NCBI GenBank assembly: GCA_030068075.1
Contig: CM057829.1
Coordinates: 80,969,132-81,033,131 of the forward strand
Length of the DNA stretch: 64,000 bases
Reading direction: 5' to 3'
Source of the DNA: Paguma larvata
Lineage: Eukaryota > Chordata > Mammalia > Carnivora > Viverridae
Position 1 is the stretch's first letter, and each line of letters starts with the position of its first letter. A model generated the notes under the pieces. The model was not told where the DNA came from, did no database searches, and was given only the letters and a program-made list of their open reading frames with translations. The position numbers and the translations under genes were made by a program. This document shows, in pieces, positions 33,589 through 45,924 of this stretch.

Positions 33589-34230
33589 GAGTCAATTCTT
33601 ATTATTCACGGTCATTGTGTTTTATACGTTGCCACCAACACTCAATTAGTGAATATGGAACCATTGCTTCTAAGGCAGATACAAGGTTAGGTCCTTGTGA
33701 GCCTCTGGTCACAATATTTTCATCAACTAATCAATATGTAACTTGTTTATCTATATTTCTCTTTAAAGACACCTTGCTTAATATGTATTGTTGACTCATT
33801 GCCAATGAACTCAGAGCCAACAGCACTAGAACTTGTCTGAACACAGCTTATCTATAATACTCATTTTCTCTGAAAGGCATATCACAACCTTGTGCTTAGG
33901 AAGAGTAGGCAGCACTCTGGTTCTATGCTTGGAGACCATTTGAAGCAACAAAATCACCAACAGAAACACGAAAACGTGAAAAACAAACACAAAATAGACC
34001 TTGGGAAGGATACTTGTTTACACTATGAATGCTGAAACATGGCAGAGGGGTCCCCTTGTTCCACTTCAGCTGGAAACATGCATGTCAGGCAACTTCAATA
34101 TTTTGTTGCTCTATGCACAAATGAGAATGACCATGAAGGCCCTGTGAGTTCTGACTTTGGGCTCACGAATAAATTTTAGCAAGTAGGCAAGTTTGCAAAT
34201 ACAGAGTTCATGAAAAATGATTATCAACTG
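33589..34230. mobile_element. decayed nonautonomous DNA transposon, Tigger-like
   Basis: The left end 'gtcaattcttattattcacg' and the right end 'gttcatgaaaaatgattatc' are related in inverted orientation. Internal blocks ('agtgaatatggaaccattgc', 'gtgagcctctggtcacaata', 'gcaagtttgcaaatacagag') recall a mammalian MER DNA-element consensus. Length is about 640 bases and there is no transposase frame. The family name is uncertain. Confidence 0.6.
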
Positions 34231-34343
34231 CGCCTACCTTTAAGTTTTTGGAAAATGATCAAGTTATCTTTATTTTTTAATACAATAACCTATTTTGCCC
34301 ACCCATTTATAATTACTTTGATTTTATTACAAATGCCAAATTA

Positions 34344-34558
34344 GGGGCACCTGGGTGGCTCAGTCGGTTGACAGTCCAACTTCAGCTCAGGCCATGATCT
34401 CGTGTTTCCTAGGTTCCAGCCACACATTGGGCTCTGTGCTGATGACTCAGAGTCTGGAGCCTGCTTCCTGTTCTGCATCTCCCTCTCTCTCTTCCCCTCA
34501 CCCGCTTACACTCTGTCTCTCTTTCTCTTTCAAAAATCAATAAACATTAAAAAAAGTT
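34344..34558 (+). mobile_element. feliform CanSINE, full length
   Basis: The head is ggggcacctgggtggctcag. The body is diverged ('gatgactcagagtctggagc') and the tail short. Exact 13-base TSDs aaatgccaaatta lie at 34331-34343 and 34559-34571. Confidence 0.97.
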
Positions 34559-34571
34559 AAATGCCAAATTA

Positions 34572-36721
34572 AAAATAAGAGAAGATAAAGAATGTAAATA
34601 TTTGATAAATGAAGATTATTGACTCAAACAAGAATCGAAGTTCTCTTGGATATAGTTCCGCATACTAAATAGATTCTAACTTTTTTTTCAGTAACTACAT
34701 TGTTTTTCCATTTTTAGTTAAAAATTCTTTTGAGAAATATAAATGGATTCTTAATTTTGCTGTCTGAACTAAAGGTCTGAATGGCCTCAGTGGACTCCCT
34801 TAAAATGGGAGGATTTCAGGAGATTAAGGAAGCTCACTCTCCCCATTTGTTTAAAATGAACGACCTTACTGAATTTATGTGTTTAATAGGTAGGTTTTAT
34901 GATTTCAAGGAGAAACTTGTAATGCTTTTGTTAAGTTCTAGAATAAATAAGTGTGACAATTTTGAAATGATAAAATGTGGGTAGTTACAATGTTAAAGAT
35001 ATTTTCAATGATCAGACGTTAAAAATCCTCTGATTCCCAGGTAAAGATTGTAAAATATGGCTGCATATTCTTCAGGTACAAAAATTGCACGTCTACTCAA
35101 ATATTTTTAATGACTATATTACACAGTGATAAGAAAAACATATGTTGTGCTTTCTGGAAAGGCTATGTTATTTGAAGTGTCCAAAGGTGTATATACTTGG
35201 GATTGTGTTACTTTTGGGAACTTTGTCTTAATTCAGTTTTATTGAATATTTCTGTGGGTTATAGTATGTGGCTCACAGCAGGGGAAATGGCACTTTGAAG
35301 AAAAATAATGTTTACATTTTTCTAGGGCTTTTTCTTAACAATATTTGTGACCCGAAAGATGCTCCTGATTTTTTCCAAAACCTTGGGACTAGATAGAAAG
35401 TCGTTTTAAAAAAAATTTTTTTTCAACCTTGTTTTTATCTTCTGCATTTAATTTAAAGGTAACACTGACATTTTCCAAAGAGAAACACACAGAACTTTCA
35501 TACAGGCTTTCTTTTTCTCTTGCCCACCGATCTCTGTAACCACAACCACGAAAGAAGACATTAGACTCTCTAAATTCTAAAGTACAAATATTGGCAGTTT
35601 TCAGTGTTTGGGGTTTTCTTTTTTCTTTTTTTTCCCTCTGCCTCTCCAGCCTAATGAGGGTGAACAGTAGTGAGCTCATGAGCTTCTCCAAGCGAGCCTA
35701 GAGGGCCAAGCTTCTCCCTCATGAGCTCTTCTCTGAAGCTCTGGTGTTTACCAAATGTGTCAGATGGATAATGTTCATTAATGAACCTGAATATCTCGAA
35801 GCAGAGCTATTTCTCCAAATATTATGATGCTTTAATGACACTTGTAATAAGACCGCCAAGGACTACCAGCAGCTAACAAACACACATTTCCAAATGTAAC
35901 ATTAGTAAATGTTTGAATGCAGCAAAACCTTAAAACTGGTATATGAAAGTCTGCTTACTTTGCCTCCTGAGGACCTCAGAAATGAATAAGTAATGAGCAA
36001 GACAGCCCCGCATGCGGCATTGTGGAAATGGGGCAGCTATGGCATTTCCAGCAAGTGACGGTTCATATGTAGAAAGGCGAGAAAGAAATCAACTTAGATA
36101 TAGAAATACAAAAGAAAGCAGAAATAATAAAAAGGGATAAAAATATATCAAATTATACTCTTTCATGAGGAAGAAAATGAATTCCTGTATGGTCTCCCAA
36201 GAATCATCATGAAAATGTTATTGAAGTGCCATTGTCCAGCCCAGCTTCTGTTGACCTTCTTACACCAACGCACTGCCCTGGGACTGCCTTTCTGCTCGTG
36301 ACATGACTTTCTTTTTTCTACCCGACCCCACGCACTGGGTCTTCACGTCTGCCTTTCCCTAAGGAAAGAAAGAAAGAAAGTGCATTCAACTTTTCACTGC
36401 ATCTCTGTGGAATTCCATGGGCAGCTTTCATATTCTTGAGTCCGTGTTTTCATACATCAGTTGAATATGGTAGTTTCTTTTATTATTAAATAACTGATAA
36501 AATATTACTTGGAATCCATATCTATTCTTATTTTTTCGCAGTAATTTTTTACTGTAAAAATGATAAAAACTAAAAAATCTAATGTCTGCTTTCCCATAGA
36601 AAGATTAGTGAAATATTTTCTGAAAGATAAGTAAGGACATGACTATTAATAATGTGTAAGAAGGAGTTCATCGTCTTCTTACTATTTTCTTTATCTTCTT
36701 TGAAATAAAATCCATTCCACC
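34572..36721. other. unique DNA
   Basis: No gene or transposon recognised. A short (GAAA)n lies at 36364-36379. A 100-codon minus frame (35389-35691) is unsupported. Contains the palindrome-bearing stretch listed next. Confidence 0.4.
35640..35900. promoter_or_regulatory. candidate regulatory stretch with palindromes
   Basis: A perfect 14-base palindrome GTTCATTAATGAAC lies at 35773-35786. An 11-base perfect inverted repeat, GAGCTCATGAG (35672-35682) and CTCATGAGCTC (35718-35728), lies just upstream. The region is repeat-free. Regulatory function is inferred only. Confidence 0.3.
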
Positions 36722-36775
36722 TATCATTCGTTCATTCAATAAATATTTATTGAGTGCCTATTCAACAAAGAGTGA
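36722..36775 (-). mobile_element. short MIR or L2 end fragment
   Basis: 'aataaatatttattgagtgc' is a common end shared by MIR and L2 in reverse. It is too short to separate the two. Confidence 0.5.
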
Positions 36776-37833
36776 TGTGTGGGTAATTTGTAAATTATTT
36801 ATAGTAAACATTTATTATAGACTACAAAAAACCATAGCATAACTGTTGTGCACTCTAAAATTTAACTTCTTTTAGAAAATCGAATTACTATCCCCCCAAC
36901 TTAGTGAGGCTTTCACTTCTGTGTGATGGTTTCTAAAATGAGACAAAGTTCATGTTTCTTATAAAGTTAATACCTTTCTTTGTTCTCTCCTTCCCTCCCT
37001 TTCTCTCTTTCTCTTTCATTCTTGGAAACTTTAATTATCTTTCTTGCATGATGGTACCAGAAAATATTTATTACTATGTTTCTCTATTCTCCTTATGTTA
37101 TATGGATTTGAGCTCTAATTTGAGCTCTCTCTACATATATAAGTCATTTATATAATATATATGTGTAAATATAAATATAATCATAGATGTAAATCATAGA
37201 TATAAATCATACCAATAATGCTTACAAAATTTGGTAGATCGAGACCTTCTAACCCCTAACACCCACTGTTCTATCCCGTCAATAGATGTGTGTTTATCTA
37301 GGAAAGCTTCTCTGAACCTTCCATGTGCTATTGCTACAGACTATAATTATATATCTAAAGTTTATGGAAACAAAGATGAATTAGCCAAATAATTTATTAT
37401 AGTGTTCCACACATTCATAATCTTAAAGACAGCTAAAAATAAGTAACAGCTGTTTTTATTACACCTTTAGTAAATAAAATAATAAGCTTATATTTTGCCC
37501 ATCATTATTTGGCAGTAAGTAATTATATTCAATAAACATATTTTTACTTAGCAATACTAACTAAGGTTATGACATTGAGTAGATTTAAAAACAAAAATGC
37601 TGTTTATATATTTACATTTTATTCTTCCTTGTTATCCTTAATTCTAAATGTAATACATCTAAATGTAATACCATCCAATTAAGATTCCAATTTTTGAGTT
37701 AAGACATTGTATCTTACGTCTAATTAAATAAAAATGTTTGTCCCAAAGTTGTGTATGTGTGTTTTTTTTTACTTTATTTACTAGTTCATTGAATAGAAAT
37801 ATGACACAAATCAAAAGATCTATTGTCAAAGAT
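36776..37833. other. unique AT-rich DNA
   Basis: There is a pyrimidine tract at about 36982-37020, and an AT-rich alternating run at 37133-37205 with a short duplicated 'atcatagat(g/a)taaatc' unit. No gene. Confidence 0.4.
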
Positions 37834-37849
37834 TCTAAATTCCATTTCT

Positions 37850-38066
37850 TTTTATTAATTTTTTTAATGTTTTTTTATTTTTGAGAGAGAGAAACAGCAT
37901 ACAAGCAGGGGAGGGACATAGAGAGAGGGAGACACAGAATCCAAAGAAGGCTCCAGGCTCTGAGTTGTCAACACAAAGCCTGACGCAGGACTCAAACTCA
38001 TGGACTGTGAGATCATGACCTGAGCCAAAGTCAGATGCTCAGCCAACAGAGCCACCCAGGCGCCCC
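37850..38066 (-). mobile_element. feliform CanSINE, full length
   Basis: Minus-strand copy with head complement gagccacccaggcgcccc. Exact 16-base TSDs tctaaattccatttct lie at 37834-37849 and 38067-38082. Confidence 0.97.
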
Positions 38067-38082
38067 TCTAAATTCCATTTCT

Positions 38083-38850
38083 AAACTCTATTTTCAATCA
38101 GTTGGCAAAACATTGTCCCTAACATATTTTCATTTCTCATGACTATCTTCATTAGGGTATGTTTCGTTTCATCTCAAAAATCCAAAAGTGGGTTGAATTT
38201 TTCTTTTTTTTTGCTCCCCACTGTCTTGATTGTGGATTCCAGTTTCCTCTGGTGGATCCATTCCTTCCATCACCATTAGAATCTTCCTGTTGATACCGAT
38301 GCCTCTGAACATTCTGGCTTCCCTAGTTCTTAGTGTCATCTCTTCCAATGATCTCTGCCTCCACTCATTACCCATTGGCAAAACTCCATCTCACAACTTC
38401 ATCAATAAAAATTACTTCTGTTCTAATATCTTGCCTTGAAATTACTTTTCTGTCGACTTCTCTTTTTATACTCTCCAACTACTTACCATTGACTGAGTCT
38501 TTGGCTTGGATGCCTTTGACTTGAATTTTTTTTTTTTTTTTTACCACTTTTCTACTTTATCTATACCCAACTTGATTCCATGCCCCCTCCTTTCTGGTCT
38601 GAACCACTTCACTGTCATATTCATTATTTCCTGATGGCCAAGGAGGACTGAATCACTCTTTTATCCTTTGACATTCACAGACAGACAGCCCAACCTTGGG
38701 TATTTCCCTCCACTGTCCATTTCCTTCTGTTCCGCAATACTCACTATCCAAGTGTGTTTAATGTAATTATGGGTCATACTTTATTTGTACTATTATAAAA
38801 TTCTGATTTTAAGGTCAGGTATGCCTTTATGGAGTTTCTCTTCTCCCTTA
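38083..38850. other. pyrimidine-rich DNA of unresolved origin
   Basis: The plus strand is C/T-rich, with blocks such as 'gatctctgcctccactcatt', and may be an old LINE fragment I cannot place. A T-run lies at 38527-38543. Overlapping frames on both strands are unsupported. Confidence 0.35.
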
Positions 38851-39054
38851 AAAAAAATTAAATGTTTATTTTGGGGAGAGAGAGATGGTAGCACAAGTGG
38901 GGGAGGGGCAGAGAGAGACACACACAGAATCCGAAGCAGAATCCAGGCTCTGAGCTGTCAGCACAGAACCCAACATGGGGCTTGAACTCACAAACCCTGA
39001 GATCATGACCTAAGCCAAAGTCGGACACTTAACCTACTGAGTCACCCAGGCACC
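38851..39054 (-). mobile_element. feliform CanSINE
   Basis: Minus-strand copy with 'ccaggctctgagctgtcagc' and a slightly decayed head (gagtcacccaggcacc). A possible TSD based on tctctt(gt)ctccc is imperfect. Confidence 0.94.
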
Positions 39055-40199
39055 TCTCTTGTCTTCCCACTTCTAAGTTACTCTTAGATTCCTATTTCAA
39101 AGATTCCTATTCAGAGTTTAATAAAACTTGATACAGTAGCATTTTTCGATTTCATAATTCTTTAACCATAAATGGAAACATTACCTATCTCTTCACTAAA
39201 ATTAATTTTCTTCTCTTTCAGGTCACAATTAGGATCTATTTCCTCCTTTCTTTGCAGCTGGAATTGTCCTTGTTATTGAGCTGTAACCAATGAATATGAG
39301 CATAACCAATATGTGCTATTTCTGTTCTAAGGCTTTTAAGAAGCAGGTGAAGGGGAGCAGAATATGCCACCTCAATATGGGTGCCACGTTGGCAGAGATC
39401 TGAAGGCAATCAAGACCCAGAGGACTCAGGAAAAGCTTTGTACTCCCCCCTTAATTGCCTAAAGCAATTTAGAAAGGGGTCCTGTACCAGGAAGAGTGCT
39501 ATTACCAGAGATAAATTTTTAATCTGAAAGACTTATCTGCATGACAGGGCAAACATTTATTTATCAAACATTTGCTCTTCTTATCTTCCTGTGAATTGTC
39601 TTGCTTGTGTTTGAAGCTCCAGCCCCCTTCCTTAGCTTAGCCCCATCTGCATGGTTGTCTTTGAGTCCCATATTTTTACGGGGTTTTCATATGTACAAAG
39701 TTAGATTATTTTCCTGTTAATCTGTCTTAAGTCAATTTAATTATAAGACCAGCCAAGAACCTCGAAGGGTAGCGAGAAAATTATTTTCCGTCCCCTACAT
39801 ATGTATGGACCCCACACATTTTCTTTCTCATTCTGAAGACAGATACAAATGACAATTTGTAAAGATACTGTACCCCTGAACCTCCTTATGTAAGATAATC
39901 ACCAGCTTTGAATTATGTGTATGAGAAATAATCTTTTTCTATTTTTTTTACCTTGATAATACTTTCCTGCCTATATTCTATTAGCAATACCCTAAGTAAT
40001 ATCTCATTTATCACCAACACATCAACAACAAAATTAAAAGAGTATCTCAATTTTTTTTTTAAATTTTCATTTCATACTTCAGTATTTGTGTATTGTGAAA
40101 TTTTCTCCTACTGTATTTTAAGTTTTTGGTAAAAACTTGCTCCATGAACTGTACTTTTTTCATCCATAATAAATGATGATATATCTATACTTCTCTATT
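39055..40199. other. unique DNA
   Basis: No gene or element recognised. Confidence 0.4.
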
Positions 40200-40356
40200 A
40201 GAGAAAAAGAAAGAAAGAAAGAAAGAGAAAGAAAGAAAGAAAGAAAGAAAGGAGAAAGAAAGAAAGAAAGGGAAGGAAAGGAAGGAAGGAAGGAAGGAAG
40301 GAAGAAAGAAAGGAAGAAAAGAAAGAAAGGAAGAAAAGAAAGAAAGGAAGAAAGAG
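40200..40356. repeat. (GAAA)n/(GGAA)n polypurine tract
   Basis: About 157 bases are almost entirely purine on the plus strand, mainly GAAA with GGAA blocks near 40270-40300. It creates false Lys/Glu/Arg-rich and Phe/Ser/Leu-rich frames on the two strands. Confidence 0.97.
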
Positions 40357-43300
40357 ATATTGTGTTCTACAAAAACTATGTAAAATCCCCTAAGATTATA
40401 TGTTAAGAGCTGGCATGTAACAATATTCATCTTAACACATTCAATGAAAAATGTATGATACATTATTTTCGCCTAAGGTAGTATCCATGGAAAGTACCAG
40501 ATCCAAGAATCATATACCTGGAAAGTGTTTTAATGTGTTATTTACTCCTTGCCACTCATTCTAATTATCACGGCTTTAACAGTTTATTTACCTACTATGT
40601 CTCAAAATCATTAGGAAGAATCTGTTATCCACATTGGCCAGGTATCTGACTCTCTAGCACTGATCCAATTAGAAATTGTGAGGAAACTCTAGCAGGCTAT
40701 TTTACTTTACAGAAATCCTCCAGTGAGGTACCTGGGTTTCGGGTTTATATATAATCTTGTATTCTATTTTTTTTTTTTTTTTTTGGTAAATGAATTGTCT
40801 TGGGCCACATATCATTAGGGGTTTTGTTTATGAGGAGCTCAGAAAGAAATCGCCAACATAAAGTAGCAGTGGCACATAATGAAACAAGTCGTGAGACATA
40901 TGACAACACAGGTTTGAGGACCAGCTTATGGATGATCTGCTGTCTATGAACCTCTCGCCTCATATTTGTAAGCACATAGCTGACAAAGCTTCCTGTATTT
41001 TTCAGAGCCTTTATTGATTTACGTAGGAATAACAAATAGGACCCGTGGCAGGCACTCTCCTAAAATGGTGTTGATATCGTAAGGGAGTAAAATGTATCTC
41101 TTGTTTGGTCGGCTTCAAGACACAATCCCCCTAGTGTGGAAAGCATTAAGTGCCTTCAAACAAGGCTCTTATCGACCACAATGGAAAGAGGAGGAAGACT
41201 ACTTCTAGTCACAAAATCATTCTGGAAAATTTGAGATTTAACAGCCCATTAACCTGCTATTAAAGGCCACTGATGGGAATTTCTTAGAAAAATGAAGTTG
41301 CATTGTATAAGAAGTTAGTAATGACATCACGACGGGAACTTGGCAGTGGGAGGGGGAGAGAAGAGAAGATTCTTGTCAAAAGCCATGCTATTAAAGAAAT
41401 GAAACTGGAGCTACACAGAGCCGAAGACACAGATTACGGGTAATGGTGCAGAACCAGGTTACATCAGCACTGAGTTTCAGGCAGTTCCCATTCCATGTTA
41501 CCTGCGTTCGCCCAAAGTTGAGCCAGTGTCAACTTGCACGCAGAATGCAGTTGATCACAGTGCTAGGGAGAGTCAAACTGACAGTTAAGAGGAAGCAAAA
41601 GGTTCAGGGTCAGGTCTCAGCTGGGTTTTAATTTATTCTCATTAGACACGCTAATACAGTAGAGCGTACAGTGGTGGTATTTTTCTCCCTTTTCTTTCTG
41701 TGTTTTTTTTTTTTTTAAGATCATGAATGATGAATATTAATGTAGTTCTGTTCAGGTTGCCACAGAGTTTCCAGGATGGTGATGCAGGGGGAGGGGGACT
41801 GCCACATTATCATGTTATTGGATTTGCTTAAAGAAAGGTTCCTGACACGGTTCTCCAAATGCAGCCGGGTGCGAAGCCCCGCTCTCTTTGTGATACATAA
41901 TGTCCCATCTGTGCTCACGGAGTGTAGCTTGATGAGGATGCCATCAGGTGATGTTTCTGACTTAATGGTAGTCTTTCAGAGCTGGAGCAATAAACATTAA
42001 GGGGCCTTAATTGTATTCTTTGCAGTGGGAGCAATAAACATTAGGGGCCCTATTGTACCCTTTTCCAAAATGTCCCCCAAGCCCAATTTGGGGAATGTCT
42101 TGATAGCCAGTTATAATTTCAAATCCTCCTTCCTAGTCCATGCATTGAAATTGAGGAACTGGACAAAAGGAAAAAAAAAAAAAAAGGAAAGAAGAAAAGA
42201 AGGAATTAAATTAATAGGCATATCTCCACATCGCCAGTCCTTGGAGAGACACAGCCGCTCCTAGTATCTACCTGTGACCCATCGGAGCCCTAATAGAGCA
42301 CACTAAGATGAATCCAGTGATCTGCTTTGTTTTTCTGTGCTGACAACTTTGATAAACCGCAGCTCCCGGCCACAGAGCTTCAGGGCTGAGTTTTTACATG
42401 GCACACAGAGAAGGTCCATGGGATAAAGAAGTAATGGTTTTGGACACTGAGAAGACGGCGGGACTTTTGAATCGAATCAGGCACGATGTGATAAATCATG
42501 ATAATCGCAATTCTGTATTTCATCTACATACCTTGGCCTTTGCTATGTTCCCCCCTCTGGCGAAATGAGACACAAAAATAAGTTTCACATGACACTAGAG
42601 GAGCCCCAATTTATCATCCGTGAGGTCAGAGAGTCAACATGCTATCAAGGAAAAAAGACAGTTTAAAATTTTTTTAAGATCTGCACCTGACACAGTCATA
42701 TAAGTATCACTAGATTCTAGTGATTTTGTTAGAATTAAGTGGTACACTTGTTTCACTCATGTTGTTCTAATTTTGCTCTCCTCTCTTTGCTACAATTCGG
42801 TATGTCTCAGGTATAGGGCTCTGAAGTGGTAAGTGGTAGCCATATTATTTAAAGTGATAATCTCATCATTTCTTCTATTGTGTATTTTGTCACAGTTCCT
42901 CTTACATGTGATATTCTGCTAAAGCAATTGCACATGGAAAATTTACAGAAAAGCCGGCCTCAGGGTGTGATATTATATGCTATACAGAAGCTTTCCAGTT
43001 TGGAGCTCTAAATAAGCAAAATTAAATGGATATAAATACAATCCAATGCTATATTTTAAAAAGGCTTTAAATAATCTTAATACTATACTAATTTTAAGTT
43101 CTAGCCTTTACTCCAGGTTGGAACGTTTTCATTTCTTTTTATTTAAACAGAACTGTAACTTCCTCCCCAACGTAGGGAATGAGTGTGTAAGTAGATTTCA
43201 GCAAAGAAAGTAGAAATAAACTCCTGTTGATTATTTTATTTAACACTGTGGTTTCTCACACAAAGACATTTAATTTCAAAGTGCTTTGACTTGGCCACAG

Positions 43301-44054
43301 CCGTAATTGTGTATAATATCCATTATCTTTTAATTGGAATTATCTTTTATCTTTGGCTACATTTATCTGAGGATCCCTTCAGAAAGCCCACCAGAAGCTC
43401 AAATTCCAATTTGTTCTCTCAGCTTGACTAATGATGAAAAGTATCAAAAACGACTATTATGTGTTTATAAATCACCTCTTTTATCCTGATGTGGTTCTGG
43501 GATTTTATGCTAAGTATCATTTCTCTGTGGAATGTAAATGCAAAAATAACAACAAATTCAGCATAAACAATGGCACAAAATAAAAAGGAACAAAAACATC
43601 TTTAGAGGAAGCATCACAAAAGCAAAGCATGAAAAGAGAGCAGCATAAAATATCGATGAGAAAATGTATTTCTCACAGTTAAAAAAAAAAAAAAACTATG
43701 AGTCAAAAATAGTCTCCATTCCCTTAGCATCAAACAGTTCTATTTGGAAAAGCATAGAATCTATGGCACAAAAGCAAATATATCTTAATTGGGCCCACTT
43801 TCATCCACCTGCTACTGTTTCTTTTTAGTCACATTGAATTTGTCTAACAACACTTGTTTACATTCCCTTGCTAGCACATTAGCATTTATTTCATTTTATA
43901 AAATAAGAAATATGGCCAGCTTAAAATGTTGAAGATCCAGTGGCCAAGAAACTTCAGGTTAGCTTGGGGAATGCAGCAATAAACATACACTCTCACTGTG
44001 CAGTATTACCCGTGGATCATAATGTGCTACCAAACATCCTCGATTAATTGAATC
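40357..44054. other. repeat-poor unique DNA
   Basis: Nearly 3.7 kb lacks recognised transposons. 40785-41060, 41720-42160 and 42440-42640 look little decayed and keep scattered CpGs. There are T-runs at about 40768 and 41703 and A-runs at about 42171 and 43681. Frames of up to 96 codons (40745-41035, minus) show no domain. Confidence 0.45.
41720..42160. promoter_or_regulatory. candidate noncoding element with 44-base tandem duplication
   Basis: Two imperfect copies of a unit with 'gagcaataaacatta' and a following ggggcc block start at 41985 and 42029, a period of 44. The copies differ by a few substitutions and small indels. The surrounding sequence has no repeat signature and several intact CpGs. 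Function is inferred only. Confidence 0.3.
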
Positions 44055-44112
44055 ATTCATCCAACAATTATTTATTGAGCACCTGCTGTGTGCCAGGCAA
44101 TCTGCACAGGAA
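44055..44112 (-). mobile_element. MIR 3'-end fragment
   Basis: 'tatttattgagcacctgctg' followed by tgtgccaggcaatctg is a close reverse match to the MIR 3' end. Confidence 0.75.
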
Positions 44113-44810
44113 TTTACGATGAAAAGTGCACAGGGCATGGCTCCAGCTCACTTTCCCCAGCCTTTGTCTCTCCTGGCTCCTCCCCCCCCCCACCTCCGCA
44201 GCCGGGCTTCTTCCTGGTCTCCAACCACAGGGTCTCTTTCTGTCCACCTGGCTGAACTCTGAGTTCACGTAAAGAGAGATGGTTGTTCTACCTCCACATA
44301 CTGCCATCATCATGTTTCCCACAGCCTCTGATGCTGAATATTGAGTCACCCGGTGGCTCAGTGATGTTTGCGGGGCTCCCGCATTGTTGCCTACTGCAGT
44401 CGGTAAAGAACATGGGCGCTTGAGATACTGTGGAGGCTCCTGTAGCAGCAATTGGCCTCAGCCTCTGGGCCTCAAAGAGCATAATGGATGGGGCTCGAGA
44501 AAGATTTTGCTTTATTGTAACAACAGAGGTGAACTCATTTGCTACCAGTGATGGACTCCCAAGTCCTGGGCCAGTATCTTTCATTCGATCCCACCCCCAT
44601 CCACTTTCCAATGCATTGGGACAGAGCAAATTAAGTTCCACTACCCTCTGGCCTCACTTTTGGGATACTGGATCTCTTATATCGCACAGGCATGGCACCC
44701 AATCACAGCACAGGTAAATGGTATCTTCTCCCTCACCTTGCATATTGATCCTAATCACTCCTTCTTTGAAATGTGTGTGATAGTAGGCATCACATATCTT
44801 TAACATACAC
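44113..44810. other. GC-richer unclassified stretch with overlapping frames
   Basis: Frames of 127 and 117 codons (minus, 44068-44451 and 44288-44641) and 95 codons (plus, 44430-44717) overlap one another. None shows a domain I recognise. A poly(C) run lies at 44182-44191. It could be a decayed LINE or LTR piece. Confidence 0.35.
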
Positions 44811-45273
44811 TAGTACCCCCATTCGTGGGGTATATTCCACGGTCCCCAGTGGGTGCCTAAAACTGCCAATAGTATCCAGCCCTATAGATACTATGTTTTT
44901 CCTATGCAGGTGCTTTGAATAACTTTAATTTATAAATTAAGCACACTAAAAGATTAGCAGCAATAGCTTATAATAAAATAGAACAATTATAACAATACAC
45001 TATAATAAACATTATGTTAATGTGGTCTCTCTCTCTGTCTCAAAATATCTTATTGCAGTGCACTCACCTTTCTTATCATAATGTGAGATGATCAAATGCC
45101 TAGGTAATGAGATGCATGGCGCAGGCATTGGGATATAGGTTTCGACGGCCTTGACTTTCTGATGATTCTTCAGAAGAAGGATCATCTACTTCTGAGGACT
45201 GTGCTTGATCACGCCAAGCTGAAACTGTGGAAAGTAAAACTACAGATAAGGTGGGGGGTGGGGAGAACTATTG
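44811..45273. mobile_element. Tigger/pogo-like nonautonomous DNA transposon
   Basis: The left end 'tagtacccccattcg' and the right end near 'gtggggagaacta' are degenerate inverted repeats, flanked by TA. Internal blocks ('gatactatgtttttcctatg', 'ataataaaatagaacaatta', 'caaaatatcttattgcagtg', 'atgtgagatgatcaaatgcc') match a recurring mammalian MER-type element. No transposase frame is present. The subfamily is not named with certainty. Confidence 0.75.
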
Positions 45274-45924
45274 TATTACACTCATGATTTTCTGCTCATC
45301 TTTCTTAGAAGGGTAACATGATTTCTGCTCATCTTAAAGATGCTTAACAACTTGTTTTTCTCCAAATCATAATTCATATCCTTCTGCATTTCCATGCAAT
45401 TGAGTATATGGGTCTCAGTTCCAACCCAGAAGTCTCACCTGATTACTCTGACTCTAGTGTCTCCTTCTTTAGTGGCAGGACTGTCACTGCCGTCTGACCG
45501 ACAAGAGCATGTTTCTTGTCAAGTGAGGTCTCAGATGATAACTCCTCAGGGGAGAAGATGGGCTCTCCCTTGCTACTGTTACCTGCACGTGAGCATATTC
45601 TAGAGATCTTACTTCCTGATATCTCATTATCTCACCTTGACATCCCTGGTGTTAATCATGGGCTGAAGTTTGACAGTCTTCAAGCAGAATAGTCGGAGTT
45701 GGTCTTTCTTGACACTGTGGTTTGCTGCTCAGCCCTACCTCCCCATGTAGACTTGGCTAAGTAATCGACTAGTCCACTAAGTCCCTCTTTGACTGAATTT
45801 GTGTGTCTTGTTCTTAGTCCTAACTACTTTCTTTTTTCTACTTGCTTGATAATGGAATACCCTACCATGCCCCAATCCTGATGGACTTTTGAGCTAAAAA
45901 AGGTTTATCACCCCTTCCACTTAT
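45274..45924. other. unclassified DNA with a short local duplication
   Basis: 'gattttctgctcatctt' (about 45286) recurs as 'gatttctgctcatctta' about 35 bases on. No gene is recognised; the 69-codon frame at 45394-45603 is unsupported. Confidence 0.35.

Noticed and set aside
40185..40463. Lys/Glu-rich and Phe/Ser-rich frames
   Set aside because: Both arise from a polypurine tract.
44341..44371. 'gagtcacccggtggctcagtg' as a further SINE
   Set aside because: Only the first bases resemble a SINE head; no body or tail follows on either strand.
44068..44717. Overlapping frames of 127, 117 and 95 codons on both strands
   Set aside because: Mutual overlap on opposite strands and no recognisable domain; more likely a moderately GC-rich stretch or decayed repeat.
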